Shown here one piece after another: positions 11,302 through 29,025 of a stretch of DNA of 64,000 nt. Source of the DNA: Sthenelais limicola (taxonomy: Eukaryota; Annelida; Polychaeta; Phyllodocida; Sigalionidae); assembly GCA_942159475.1 (NCBI GenBank), contig OW804096.1, forward strand, positions 101,220,194 through 101,284,193. The letters are read 5' to 3'. Below the pieces are notes generated by a model. It was not told the DNA's origin. It searched no databases and saw only the letters and a program-made list of their open reading frames with translations. Made by a program: the position numbers and the translations under genes. Position 1 is the first letter of the stretch. Each line of letters opens with the position of its first letter.

Positions 11302-11985
11302 TGCATATTAGAGGATCGAGTTCCATACAAATAACATATAGGAGACAAGATAAAGAGCTACGACTAAACAAAGAACTTTTGTTTGATTGTATGTATAACT
11401 TGACTGGTATTTTGTAAATAACTTGAAACTGTATAGGATATTTGTAATAAGTATACAATTACAATGTATCACCAGTAGTGAATAACCTCAATGGGAGGGG
11501 CAGGGTATTAAGGGGATGGGACGGGAGAGGGAGAGGTTGGTTAGAAAAGCTTTCGAAAATGTTTGAAACATAATTCATAATTGTATTCATTGTAGAATGC
11601 ATGTTAGCAGATCATTAAATAAAATATTGAATCGAATGTAATCATGTAAATGTGCATAAGGAGTAGGGGTCACAGAGAAAGATGAGGGAGTAAGGAGAGA
11701 GAAAATAGAGGGTGGGAAAGAGATATGAGAGAGAAAAAAAGAGGGGGAGGTGAGAGGTGTAGGAGTAGGTAGACGGGGAAGGTGGCAGGGGGGGGGGGGA
11801 GAAAGGGAGGGAGAGAGTGAGAGGGAAAGAAGGAAATAAAGTGTAATGAGACAAAAAAAACCCATGGAAGTCATTTGCCCTGAATGCCCCTTTTCAATTT
11901 TATTTTCAATGTAACCTTGTGTGAGAATTTACTATCTTTTAATTTTTCCTGTGTTTGTACTCGTAAGTGTGGACGAGTGCACCAG
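11302..11985. other. Intron with purine-rich tract
   Basis: 11650-11840 is strongly purine-rich (gagag, gggag runs, a G-run near 11790). The rest is unremarkable. Confidence 0.6.
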
Positions 11986-12527
11986 CAATGAATGATATGT
12001 CATGTTGATTTGACTATACATAAACTTAGAATCTGTGATATTGTGTAATTATTGCAAGGTTCGATTAACCTAGGCTATAGCGACAAACATCATGGCTTTC
12101 ATTACATTTTTCAAAATTATTTATTTCTATATTATAACCTTGATATTATTGTTCAGGAACTAGTCAGTACGATACATAAGTATCTTCAGATTGTTTGTCT
12201 GAAATATCAAGAGTCAAAAATGTTTTTCTCTTTGAGAAATTGCATTCATAAGTTTGGTAGAATTTGATTAATTCTGATCAGTTGTAAATAGCAGTAGGTC
12301 ATCAAAATTATTCACAGATTCCAGACACAGTGGAGGGGTGGGGGGATGTTTAAAATGGCTTCCATACGATATTGGATCTACCTTAATGTTGTCACATTTA
12401 TATAGCTCAAAGAAAGAAAATAAGGTTTGGAAAGCTGTTTGGTCAGCAAGGATATAATTCGGGAACTAGTTCAAGCATTATAATGAAAGTATGATTTTAG
12501 TATTTTCCATTGATTTCATGATTCTAG
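11986..12527 (+). repeat. Dispersed repeat R2, uninterrupted copy
   Basis: Aligns with 42236-42527 joined to 45003-45300. Shared blocks include aatgatatgtcatgttgatt, ttgtgtaattattgcaaggt, ggaactagtcag and acagattccagacacagtg. This copy shows the site before LINE insertion, since the second copy is split by a LINE at its position 12273 or so. No coding content; class unknown. Confidence 0.85.
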
Positions 12528-12904
12528 ACCCTAGTTGTTCGACTATTTCAACTTTTCGATCGACTATTTCAACTTTTCGATCGACTATTTCAACTTTTTG
12601 ATCAACAATTTCAACTTTTCAATTGAGTTTTCTGTCTTTACGATCGACTATTCTGACTTTACGATCGACTATTCTGACCAACAATTTCGACTTTACGATT
12701 AACTTTTTGATTGACCATTTTGCCTTTTCGATTGACCATTCTGACTTTTTGATTGACTTTTCTGACTTAACGATTGATTTTTTGATTGACTATTTTGACT
12801 TTTTGATTGGCTATTTGACTTTTCGATTGACTTTTCTTACTATATGATTGACTTATTGGTTGACTATTTTGACTTTTTGATTGACAATTCTGACTTTTTG
12901 ATTG
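12528..12904. repeat. GATTGACTTTT-type repeat, block 3 (forward)
   Basis: Irregular units such as tttttgattgactattttga. It abuts the same repeat in opposite orientation at 12905, making a large imperfect palindrome. Confidence 0.9.
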
Positions 12905-13350
12905 ACTATTTCTAAAATTCAACTATAAAGTCAGAAAAGTCAATCAGAAAGTCAAATAGTCAATCAGAAAGTCAAAATAGTCAATCAGAAAGTCAGAGAC
13001 TTGGACTTGGACTTGGACTTTCCCTCATTCCAGTGGCACTGTCTCCACATTTATTACCATTTCCGCTAATTGGTACTTATAAAGGACTAAGCATTAATTG
13101 GTCTAAATAGTCAGTCGAAAAGTCAATTATTAAGTCAGAATAGTCAATCATAGTCCAAAAAGTCAATCAGAAAGTCAGAAAAGTCAATCAGAAAGTCAAA
13201 ATAGTCAATCGAAAAGTCAGAAAATTCAATCAGAAAGTCAAAATAGTCAATCGAAAAGTCAGAATAGTCAATAGAAAAGTCAGTCAGAAAATCAAAATAG
13301 TCAATCAAAAGTCAAAATAATCAATCAAAAAGTCAGAAAAGTCAATCACC
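12905..13350. repeat. GATTGACTTTT-type repeat, block 4 (inverted)
   Basis: Units of aaagtcaatcagaaagtcaa, the reverse complement of the preceding block. They are interrupted by unrelated sequence at about 12985-13110, including three copies of acttgg. Confidence 0.9.
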
Positions 13351-14197
13351 TTCTCATAAAAATAATACGATTCATGCATCTCATGAGTAATTAGTTCAAA
13401 CTGCAACAGATAATATTCCTCTACACTTCGTCCAGCCTCTGTAGAACCTAGACGCATCGGTGCTAGTGACTATCCAAGGGAATGCCTAATTCTCCCCTTT
13501 GACATCAGGACGCACCACCGGTACTCGGAAGCTGCAAAACTAGTCTAGGAAACTTGCCTAGCTCACCTGATTTCCTATGTTTTTCGCAGTCGACGGCAAA
13601 AAACAAGTACGGATTTGTCATCCTTAACATGTTTGAGAAGGAAAACGTCGGGGTTCATAGTGTCTTTATTGTACTTGTAATGCACATACCTGATTTCCCC
13701 AACCCATGTCTACTGTTTTCCAAGGCTTCCCTATTCCTCCTCAAACACCTTTGGAAATCAGCAAAACACTTGGGCATTGTTCGGGCATCTACGCACAACC
13801 ATCCAATCACAGCCGTCGGGACACCCTCAAACCTCTAAGCCAATCACAAGTCGTTTAAATCTGACTCTTGAGTGGAAGCCATTGCCGTATGATCAGCGAT
13901 GGCGTCCACATGGATTAAAGCTAAAAACGAAATGATTTTGATGCGTCGGGAGACGCCATGGGGTGAGGGAAGCAGGTAGGGTGTTGACAGTGTTAATTCA
14001 CAAAAACAATATATATTTATGAACGTAAATAGTCCAAGACTTCCCTGCCATTCCCATCAAATTGTGCCGATAGGCTCTGCCCTGGTGCCACACACATCTA
14101 GACTTCAAAGAGTACCGGTATAGGCTAGCATTGGGGTTTAGGTTCTTCAGAGGCTGACAGGGTGTAAGCCAACTGATCCACCGCAACTGTTAGACTG
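13351..14197. other. Intron, no gene recognised
   Basis: Short frames only. Nothing repeated or coding could be assigned. Confidence 0.5.
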
Positions 14198-14626
14198 TAA
14201 TACCCCTTTCACACTACACAACAGAAGCGAAGCGTAGCAAATCGTTGCAAACTGGTTTATATAATGCGCCCCATTCAGACTGCAGCAGAGAAGCGCTTCA
14301 AGGCGCCTTCAATACATCGGTTCTATTCAGACTACAGGCCCCGACGCTGCACTCTTTCCTCACAACGCAGCTGATCGATGACGTCAGAAACCACTTCGCT
14401 TCACTTCGGTTCCATTCACACTACCAGAATTAGCATTGAGAAAGCGAAGCGAAGCGAAGCGGTTTATGTAATTCACCTCAAGTAGGTGGATTGTATAAAC
14501 CACTTCACTTCACTTTGGATTCGGTTTGGAAGCGCTTTAGATTGCAATGTGAATAGAACCGACCTCAAGGAAGCGCTTCAAGGCGCTTTGAAGCGCTTTG
14601 AAAGGTGTAGTGTGAAAGGGGTATTA
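14198..14626. mobile_element. MITE with 20-bp inverted ends, TA-flanked
   Basis: ATACCCCTTTCACACTACAC (from 14200) is exactly repeated in reverse complement ending at 14624, with TA on both outer sides. The interior has many copies of gaagcg and aagcgcttcaaggcg, themselves partly inverted. There is no transposase. The TA target suits a Tc1/mariner-type or related source. A poorer relative may be at 23377-23625. Confidence 0.8.
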
Positions 14627-14996
14627 GCAGGTATCCGAACCTCTGGGGCCAAGAAGTCCTTTAAAAGACTGTTAGAATGAAGAGCGTCATCTTGTATTTT
14701 TCTACAACTTACCTTTAAAATTAATATCCTGCGGTCGTTGTCATAAACAATCTTGTGAAGTGCATTCCTTCCATGACCTTGTGGTAGCTCACAGGGGTAT
14801 GGAGATGACAAATTAAAGGGCCTGAATGGTGAGAAAAGTGGCCCTACACACAAAGGTGTGGTTTGTCCCCGGGTTTGTGTGTCACCGCCAGCATATTTGA
14901 TAAACGGTGTAATTTTGATGCTGTCAAAGCAATACGATAACATGTGAAGACCGGAAAGTACCCGCTTCTCTTCCCTCTATTATATGAACAATGGCT
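14627..14996. other. Intron, nothing recognised
   Basis: Non-coding between a MITE and a CT microsatellite. Confidence 0.5.
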
Positions 14997-20099
<5,103 letters not shown>

Positions 20100-20372
20100 A
20101 GAAGAGGGTGTAGGAATGGGAGAGGGGGAGGGGGGGAAGATAGGAGAGAGGGGAGGGAGAAAGAGGGGGGGAAATCGGAGAGGGGGGGGGAGAAAAACAG
20201 GTATGAAAGACAGAGAAGAGGGGGAGGAAAAAGAGGGCGAGAGGGAAGTGTGCGGAGAGAGGTTGACCGTCCAGAGGACGGGTACTTTGCTAGTGACCAA
20301 ATATATACGAAAGTGTTCAAAAAGGCGTAAAAGCTATCAATCTCTAACACCGCCCCCCCCCCCCCCCCCCCA
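20100..20372. repeat. Purine-rich tract and poly-C run
   Basis: 20100-20260 consists of gggag, gagag and aaag repeats. A run of about 20 C is at 20351-20371. Confidence 0.9.
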
Positions 20373-21008
20373 ACCACACACACACACACCAGTACACGTC
20401 TTCGCTGCCAAGTCACTACACGTGACTCTACACCTGGAAATCACTACACTATGAATTAAGGCTTCTAGAGATATTTCTATTTGTTTTTCTTGTTTCATTT
20501 ACTTTCAATATGGCTGTAATCAACTGGAAATCTTCATATTTCTTTTTTTTCTCAACATGAAATTTCCATGCAAAGTCACTACTACAGTAGTTAAAACACA
20601 GGAAACTCACTACATACTTAATACAGAATTTACACTGTAGTCAGTGTAAGAATATCACTCTACATAAAAAAAAACTAAAGTTTAGCTAGTTATACAGTGG
20701 GTAAGCGTTCCCCCTATAAAGAATTTCAACAAAAATTTTCCCTATACAAGTGTGCTTAGCTTGAAATTTGACTTTTGAAATGTGTGCTTAGCGATCACAC
20801 ACTTTCATGTTGGAGCTACGAACCCACACATGAATAATTTTATGAAAAATGGATAGAAATTAGTTGGTTTAGTTGGTTTATATCAGTAGCAAACTCACTA
20901 CATGGTTTCATGTAGTGACTTTGTCATGGTGTAGTGACTTCAAAGGTGTGTAACCTTATACATGTAGTGACTTAGCAGCGTGTACAAACGCACACACACA
21001 CACACACT
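20373..21008. mobile_element. MITE-like element with about 80-bp inverted ends
   Basis: 20375-20448 (CA repeat, cagtacacg, gccaagtcactacacgtg, aaatcactacac) is recovered inverted at 20927-21008 (tgtagtgactt, catgtagtgacttagcagcg, CA repeat). The shared order CA tract, gccaagtcactaca, tcactaca shows one inverted-repeat element of roughly 630 bp. There is no coding content. The CA repeats at both ends hide any target duplication. Confidence 0.65.
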
Positions 21009-22170
21009 GCACACCTTTTTTCACATTGGCACTAAAAATTATAATCATGTGCAGGTTGGTCTCCGAGAGAATATATAATTAGGAGGGTAGCCTCTAAGTG
21101 TTTTTCTGTTTTAAGTTGTATTTCGATTGAATGGGCGCAGCCTCCTTTTAGTATCACTATAGGAAAGGTATACTCTATACTGAAGGCTCTGTCGCACCCC
21201 TGGCTTAGTCTAAATTGGAGGGGTGGCCTGTCAGTGGCCACATGGGTTTGTTTTGACTGTGTTGGCTGGTGCTGTTAAGTGGAGGAGTGTATTGGCTTGG
21301 CCTGTTTGCTGTGAGTGACAGGCAGGGAGGTATACAGACTGAGTGAGTGCTGTGAGTGACAAGGAGGGAGGTATACAGACTGAGTGAGTGAAGCCTGTTG
21401 GCTGTCCTGTTGGCTGTGATTGACAGGGGGTTGGCTACTAGGCAGGGGGTTGGCTACTAGGCATTCCTACTAGGCCAGGCCTACAAGTGTGATCTTACAA
21501 GCTACATCCTGTAAGATCTTTATCTTTGGATCTGTAGACTGTCATCTGTACATCTGTGTCAACTGATTTCAGTGAGAGGAAATATCTGAGGAGATCATCA
21601 GATAAGTTATGTAACTGAAGTGTAACATCACTGTGATATGCCTCCTGCTGATTGTGGCCCAGAGTGGAGGAGGCCAGGTTTGGAAGTGAGTGATGGTTGC
21701 CATGACAACATCCATGTGGAGTCATATTCATGGCAATGAGGGTTAGTGAGATGAGATGAGCAAAGTGATTTAGTTTTGTGATTTAGTTTACAGTCTAGCT
21801 GTAAATGTTACATACTTCTTATACTTTCATATTGTAGGGTATTGATGGGATAGAGGTAGGAGCACAGGTTCAACTGAGCAATCCAATGGAACACCCAACA
21901 ATCACATGATCCACAAATTAATACGAAAAAAAGAAATACAAAAAAAGAACTATATACTAAAAATTAGAAGCAAAAGAAAATAGCAGTTAGGCAAATCAGC
22001 TGGGCTACCCTCCTAGTATCGAAAGATACTATAGCAATTGGGCAGTAGTGTGTTGTCTTGTATTTCATTCATTCTTATAGAATATCACATTCTTTCATTT
22101 ATCTTTATTAATACATTCTTTACTGCGCTCAAACCACGATTCTTTATGCTTATGTTATTTTCTTTTTCAG
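21009..22170. other. Intron with a 41-bp tandem pair
   Basis: Two adjacent 41-bp units at 21308-21348 and 21349-21389 (gctgtgagtgacaggcaggg ... gagtgagt) differ at two or three bases. ggcagggggttggctacta is doubled nearby. The rest is unassigned up to the exon acceptor. Confidence 0.7.
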
Positions 22171-22301
22171 GAATGGGTAACAGCCACAGAGATTAAAATC
22201 GTCCTGAACCGCCTCAACTCCTTTGGAGATGAAGTTTTTGGAGACCCTTCTGTGCTCAAATCGTACTTCTATGCCATATCTGACTTCGCCGTCGGTGGAA
22301 A
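22171..22301 (+). CDS. LAMC1: Laminin gamma exon: end of LN domain
   Basis: The acceptor is the pyrimidine-rich tctttttcag before 22171 and the donor is gtaagt at 22302. It reads [19 protein letters not shown], then [20 protein letters not shown], and ends on the first two bases of a Lys codon completed by the next exon. This is the C-terminal strand of the LN domain. The phrase [10 protein letters not shown] just before the first EGF cysteine is diagnostic of laminin N-termini. The intron before it is 16.7 kb, the largest between two exons seen here. Confidence 0.96.
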
Positions 22302-25300
22302 GTAAGTAAAAATGTTGATGTTTACACCTAAGGACCTTCTGGAATATAAACATGGCTAGCCCTACAATGTAGTTCCCTTTCCAGACAGAAACAGCCATGT
22401 TCGGACAATCCTATGTGTTGCAGTGGCTTCTTCATTAGCTAGTCTTACAATTTGCTGTCCATGTGACACCAATATATATGGTGACAAATTGAAACGAATT
22501 ATATGCAAATTTGCAGAAAATGCTTCCTCTGCCTGTAATGATTTGACTACCCGTTCATCTCCATTTTTCGTTATCAATTTGCCCATATTCCCCCATTCCC
22601 TCGCCTTAAAACATCCCTCTTCCTCCTATTTGGCTTGATGAAACTACTATTATGTATAATACTACTCGCTGAAAACCATATCTTGTTTATATCATTTTTA
22701 CTCAGCAATAATTCATTCTATATTCTTCCGCGATGTATGAAATGTTTACAGTAGAAACAATGTCTCCGGGCCTCCCCTTTTAGTGTCACCATTATCTTTA
22801 GAGTAAATATTGGCTGAAGTGACACCTGATACGGCTTTAGTTAATGTGTTTTAAAATATTTTCTGACAGGGAAGCCATACTATACGATATGGTATGCTGA
22901 AAGTTTATCTTGTAGTTTTGCAATAATCGCCTTTATACAATACCGAAGTATGAAATAATTTCAAATTAGATATGGTATCAATAGATTTCGACTCCCTGTG
23001 AAATTGCCGAATACTGCCTTGATGCATTGACATAATATTTCATTCTGACTGCTTGGGCTTGGCAACCCATTTTGACATGAGAAAAAAAGGAACTTCAAGA
23101 AGCATCTGAAAAGCTTTCTTCCTAGGGTTGTTACTTGATCTTGATACTTGAGGTTGCCCTACATACATAAACCAATTGGGTATGCTTTGGAAAAAAGCCC
23201 TGGTGTTTGTCAGAAAGGAAAGGGGAAAAATCAGTGAAACATAAGGATGGTAACTAGGATATAGGTGTTGTATAAACTCATTCGTTATTTGTTGTGAAAT
23301 CATTAAATTACTTTGGAATGGAGTGATTTTCAACCTCGCCAGCCAAACATTCTAGTCTCAGCCCCTGACTGGTGGTCCTTTCACACTACAGCTCAGAACG
23401 CGCTTCAAAGCGATCTTAAGCGCTTTCTACAATTCCATTAATTTTAGAATCCGAGAAGTCGATTAGACTCGATTCACTTTCCCAATGGTGTTTGAGCAAG
23501 TGTGCACACAGAACCGAATAGAATCGGATCGTATTTGACAGCAATTTAAATTTAGATTACGATTTTGCAACGATTCGATTTGGTTTGATTCAGTTCACTT
23601 TGATTTTATTGTGTGAAAGCTGTATTTGAATTGGTATTTGTGTAGGTAAAATATATAAGATAATGTTATTTCTATGATGTACTAATTCGGTTCATAGAAC
23701 CTTCAGGCTGCTGTTTATTGACCGAAATTATGTAATTTTTAAAATGTTGAAACGAGTTTTTCGCCAAGATTTTGAAAAGTATATCCGAGACTTTAAGTCT
23801 TTCATCATTTTTTACAAATCTATACAATTATTTCAGTCATAGATTTCCTCCCTTATGTTGCATCAAATATTAGCCGTGGGGTCGAACTGTATACTAGCGC
23901 CGCCATATGTCGTTGAATGTCGTTAAGTGCTGGCCAGTGCTGTTCTATACTTTGTAGTGATATATTTTATACTTCAGTATTGTGCTGACACCAACAGCAT
24001 GTCCTCTATTATAGAACAGCTTGAGGCAGGAGGCCTCGGGGATGAGCCACGTGTAGAAGTTGCCATACCCATCTTTGATGTAACATGATTATGAATATGA
24101 TTATGTAGGGCTAATATTTGCCAACAGTTCGTTGCTGATATTAGTTTTGGAGCAGGGAAAAAACTATCTATAATATTAATTCTGTAAGAAAAAAGTGTAA
24201 TTCCCCGCAACTCCTCTGAAACTGCTGGAGGGATTGCTGCGAATTTCGCGGTGGACATGTTTTGTCATAGTGAGAACCCGTTCCACTAAGTCTATGTTTT
24301 ATGAGCGATTTCCTAGAAAATAAGGGTTTCAAATTAAATTTACATACACCCCATTCTTTTACGCCCTCCTGTTTACGTCCAACTTTCCTTACAAATGCAG
24401 TAACCAACATAACTCAATGGCGAACTATGATAACGTGTCCATCCAGGTAGTGTTCAAAGTTTATTCGTGGTATGCGTCAATGGACTATCGAAATTTAATT
24501 TCATGATGAGAACTAGTATTGGCAAACTTTGTATCACTGATTAAGTTACTCTCTTGGGTCACATATTTTTCTTTTCTCTTTTGTCAAGCGACACATGCAA
24601 ATATTCGCGTTATTTGGATATATGTGTATTTTCTATATTGATAGACCTAACATTTGACCCTATTACATATTGATAAAGCCTGAATAAAAAATATTTCAAA
24701 CAAACAAACAGGTCCCAAGAGTCGCTATACATGAGACATTGGTCTTTGAGATATTGACATTGCCCCTTTCTCATTATAGAATCATCTGCTGTATTAGTAG
24801 GAAATAATCTGACCACGTGTGTGCGCGCGATAGTAAAGATTTATTTATTTTATTTCTACAAGTATTAGTACAAATACTAGTAGTACAAATATGCCTACAT
24901 GTATAGTTTCACGTATCCTGCTGGTGTATTATTGGGTGTAGTCTACATACAAAGCCGTGTCCCTGGGCACCCAAACATCTCCTTTTCGCCAATAACTGGA
25001 ATGGACATTGGGCGCTATAATAAAAGACGTGACCTCCAAAGAGGAGCTGTCGACGAGCAGAATATCCCCATGGACCCCTATCAAGCCACACTAGACACTC
25101 AGGTCGAAACTGCCACTTCGATCATCAAAGAATTTAACAAGAGCAATGATGAGAACACTCCTTGGACTAATCCACTGATACCATGCAAACAATAAATCTT
25201 TCACTCATAACTATGCCAATTTGTCAGTTGATGGGTGCCATCTCTCCCCGAGGCTGCAAGACTATTGGGTGAAAGCTATTACTAAGACCTATAAAGCCAA

Positions 25301-26689
25301 TGTGCTGTCTAATAACAACCAGTGAAACCCACTTTAGCCTATGACATATGTAGAATCAGAATTTGAATCTTAATAAGAGCAATATTGTACGTGGTTTAGG
25401 GGATCTGCCTGGTCCTGGATCAGGGGCGAGTAACTTGCTCTGGTGCTCCCCCACCCCCACCCCCCGCCCCCGATGCCTTGGACCATGTTTGTCTCTCACA
25501 CCTAATTATCTTCTCTGAAATCCATGAAACCAATTTGCTATCGAATAACAGCTGATTGAGATTCCTACTGTCTATGGTCTCTGAGGTATGAGAAAAAAAT
25601 ATGAAAAATTTAAATTGTAATAATGGTGGTACTATCTATAGTCTCTGTGATATGAACACGATTTGAGGTGATGATGTACTCCCGATGAGCTTGGGGACCC
25701 TCTGGGCCCTGGATTTGGGTAGGGTAACTTGCTTTAGTGCCCCCCGGACCATGGGCCTGGATTTTCTACCGCTTCATTAAGAGCACCTATTCACTAGAGA
25801 ATACTGATATCTCTGAACTAGAAATTGTGGATTTAAGTACACAAATGTTCCATTTAGTCCTGCTATGGATAAAAACACGAAGTTCTCTCTCTCTTGTCTC
25901 ACTCCATCTCTAAATAGATCGCATGGATGTATATACTAATGACTTAGTTCACCTTATGCTTATTAGCAAAAATAATTCGATGTTTAGTGAATGTCTGGTG
26001 AATAGCTGAGAAATGAAACAACTGAAAAATGAAACAGTGTCTCAACGAACTTGTACATGCTCCTTAAACCTAATTCAGATCGCTCAATATTGGTAACGGC
26101 AACTTGCGGTAGTACCTGACCCTATGGTGAGTCTTTCAGATGTCAGTAAAGGATTAATTAGTATTATATATTGGGTAATAGCTTAATGTAATATCACTCT
26201 CACAGATAGAGCTGCTTAATTTCCTCAAAATTAGGTGTGCAGTGTGTGTGTTTATTCTGATCAATATGGTCATGTGAAACAAGAGAGTGTATTGGGCACC
26301 TGCTCTTATGTATATATCCTGAACGGTGTACCGACTCAAATGAAAAAATGTCGGTTCACTGCTTTAACGTGGACAAGCAATATGTTCTCCTTTTTAGATT
26401 ATTTTGTGTTAAATGGTGTGTAGAGGTTTCCACATCATGGATTCCTCTACAAATTGTTCTCATGATCAGCACAATTATAACTCAATTTTAGAGCCTGACA
26501 AAATCAATTTGATGTCAATTAATGTATCACACAAGTTGCAGTGCACAAACATTTTTGCTTCTCTGCCTAGATTATTCATACCATGGTTATATGCAATCAC
26601 AAGGTAATATGGTTTTTACTACTATTGTTGATGGTGTACTTGTGTAAATATCTGGTTAAATAATGGTATAAATATCTCAATGGAGCAAT
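22302..26689. other. Intron, weak repeats only
   Basis: A possible eroded MITE at 23377-23625 has short inverted ends (cctttcacac against gtgtgaaag) and aagcg-rich interior like that of 14198-14626. A diverged duplication around 25385-25510 and 25685-25760 shares ctggtcctgga-like and agggtaacttgct-like blocks. A 98-codon frame at 24899-25195 has no recognisable domain. Confidence 0.4.
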
Positions 26690-27660
26690 TTGAGTGAGAT
26701 CAATGGTTTCAAGCTAGTTCATTATAATGTTCGATCTATTGTGCCAAATATACCTTCAGATATGAAGGTATGAATAAGAATACTGACATGATTGCTTATA
26801 CTGAGAGTGGGTTGACTGGCGATATCAATAACAAATTTATTGCATGCCCAGGTGATGTACTGGTTACACTGGACCGAAGTACAGGATATAGAGGTGGTGG
26901 AATGTGTTGCTTTGTTAAGGAGGAATACATAATACACAGTCCTACAAAGTGGAGTATGTCTGACTGCAATAGTGAATTAATTGGTGTTAAAATTTGGAAA
27001 ACTACTAATCTAGTATATGAAGTAATAGCAGTATATCGCCCTCCAAGTGGGACTGTATGTGATTTCATCAAAGATTTGGAAGTAATTTTAAAAATATTTA
27101 TAACAAGATCTAATGAGAATGTTATTATAATCAGTGATTTCGATTGGTGTAGAGGAGAATAAATTCAAAGCCTTCACAAAATATGCGGAATCTAAAAATC
27201 TGGAGGTCTGTATACAAAGGTTTGGACTTCATGAAAACTGAATATTAGATATTTTTTGGGTAAGTAGTAGGTTTTGCCCTAGGGCAGGAGTTTGGTTGGA
27301 ATCAATGTATCAAATGGGTGTTAGGAGTTTACTGTTGTGAGATTATTGAATGCATTGAATAAATTGGTCTCTTATAAAGAATTTAAACATAGAAGTGACA
27401 AACCTCAGTGGTATACAATGGAACTAAATTAGGAACTAAGTTGAGGAGTTAAATAGGGACAGGGAAAGACTATTCAAGATAGTACTTGAAGAGAACAAAA
27501 ATGGAAGACAATGTCAGAACTTCAAAACCTGCTATCAATTTATGTAATAGCCTCACAAAATGAGCAAAGTCTGACTATTTCAAGAACTTGCTACATAGTC
27601 ATAGAAGGGAATCTGTTATTTAAGACTTATAAGGAAGTACAGTATGAATATGAAATGTAA
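26690..27660 (+). pseudogene. Non-LTR retrotransposon fragment: endonuclease and linker
   Basis: In shifting frames it encodes FKLVHYNVRSIVPNIPSDMK, DMIAYTESGLT, YRGGGMCCFVKEEY, VYEVIAVYRPPSG and NVIIISDFD. This is the order of an apurinic-type (EEP) endonuclease of LINE elements: the N.R.. strand, the E of TES/TET, the YRPP block and the GDFN-like motif (here SDFD). It is followed to about 27660 by remains of the linker before the reverse transcriptase (LVSYKEFKHRSDKPQWYTM). Stops and frameshifts break it and no RT follows. It may belong to the same broad group as the LINE at 42.5-45 kb, but no overlap exists to test this. Confidence 0.75.
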
Positions 27661-28676
27661 TGCATTTTCACATGACACCTTTTCCCACAATAAAGGATGG
27701 GTGCCTCTTTTTACCCAGGAAAAAGGATTAAATCTTGATTTTACATAAATCTTGATTTTCCTTGATTATTACTTTTTGAAAAAAATATTTATGCAGCCAG
27801 TAGTGCTGAAGGATGTGCAAGGCTTCAAGGGGACTAGTAACTATTATGTTCTAAATTTTAAGACTCTTTAAATTCTTGTAGTGGGCTGTCCAGAAAATCA
27901 CTTCCATCTTGCCACCAGCACGAGGGGAGGGGGATATGGGGGTGGGGGGGCATCAATGAAATTAGTTCCTATCAAAAATAGAAAGCTAAGGGCATGTGCA
28001 GCATTTGACTTTAAAACTGACTTTAAATAGTAAAAAAGACTTTAAACATAGATGTCGAACTAAAAATCTTTGCACATGGGGACTTGGACATACAAACATA
28101 TGGTCCTAGCAGGAGCCTAGATAAGCCATTGCCTTTTCATGGCAAGGGCCATATTTAATCTTGACCTTGAAATGACTTTGAAACACAAAAAGAACTAAAA
28201 AAATGAATTCCTCATACTCAAAAACATCTAAAAATTGGTATTATACTTGAAATTGTAGTTAGTAGAAGCTAAGATATAGCACATTTGTGTTTGGTGGTGG
28301 CCATTTTGAATTTTGCAGCTACCGGCCACCAGGGGTGTCAGCCAACTTCTAGCAAGTGGTTTTCGAAAATCCCATGGCCTGCTCTAACAACATGCCAAAT
28401 TTAAAAAATCTATCACCAAGTGCACAATTTGCAACAAAGTGCAGGATTTCCTCCCCAACTAAAAAATTTTTTCTTTCAAATGCTCCAATTTCATGTCAAT
28501 CTGTGTGCCTCTCAGGGTGTTTGTAATTATAGCAATGGTCTAATTGCAGGCCAATTTTCAGAAAAATGAACAAGAGTTGAGCTTGTGAAAAATAGTATGT
28601 TGTTCCTAGGGTCATACTGCTTTAATATACAAAAAATAACTTAAAATAACTTAACAAAAGATACCTTATACAGACA
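27661..28676. other. Intron, nothing recognised
   Basis: AT-rich non-coding sequence with a G-rich spot near 27920-27950. Confidence 0.5.
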
Positions 28677-29025
28677 AAGGTGCTCCCCCGTCACATTTCC
28701 CCACTTTATCTCCACCCTTTCCCGAAATCTGTCCTTCATATCTCAGTGCTTGCCATAGTGAAAAGTTTCCAACAGGTTTACATTTGAATCAACTGGAACT
28801 TTATTCCTTTCGAATCTCCCCTATTTCTGTCTTAATGCGAATGGGTGACATCAAAGGAGTAATTAGATAGATCATCACCTTCCACTAAGAAGTAGGCTCT
28901 TATCAGATCCCTACTATTATGTAGGCGTTATCAGATGTAGAGCTCCAGACTGGCTGACTGACTTGAGTGAGTGCGCCCACACCCAGACCCAGTGTACTGA
29001 TATATCTGATCTTAGTAGTAATATA
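28677..29025 (+). repeat. Dispersed repeat R1, copy 1
   Basis: Aligns with 54740-55030. Shared blocks include ggtgctcccccgtca, tatctccaccctttcccgaa, atctgtccttcat and gaatgggtgacatcaaagga. A further short match (taattgatatatgaca, 29821 and 55045) suggests the family extends to about 29836 with internal deletion in the other copy. Confidence 0.85.

Noticed and set aside
23377..23625. Inverted ends cctttcacac/gtgtgaaag as a full MITE
   Set aside because: Only about nine bases pair and no target duplication is visible; kept only as a possible relative of the 14198-14626 element.
24899..25195. 98-codon frame on the + strand
   Set aside because: No recognisable domain, no signal or splice support; could be a decayed element fragment but nothing shows it.
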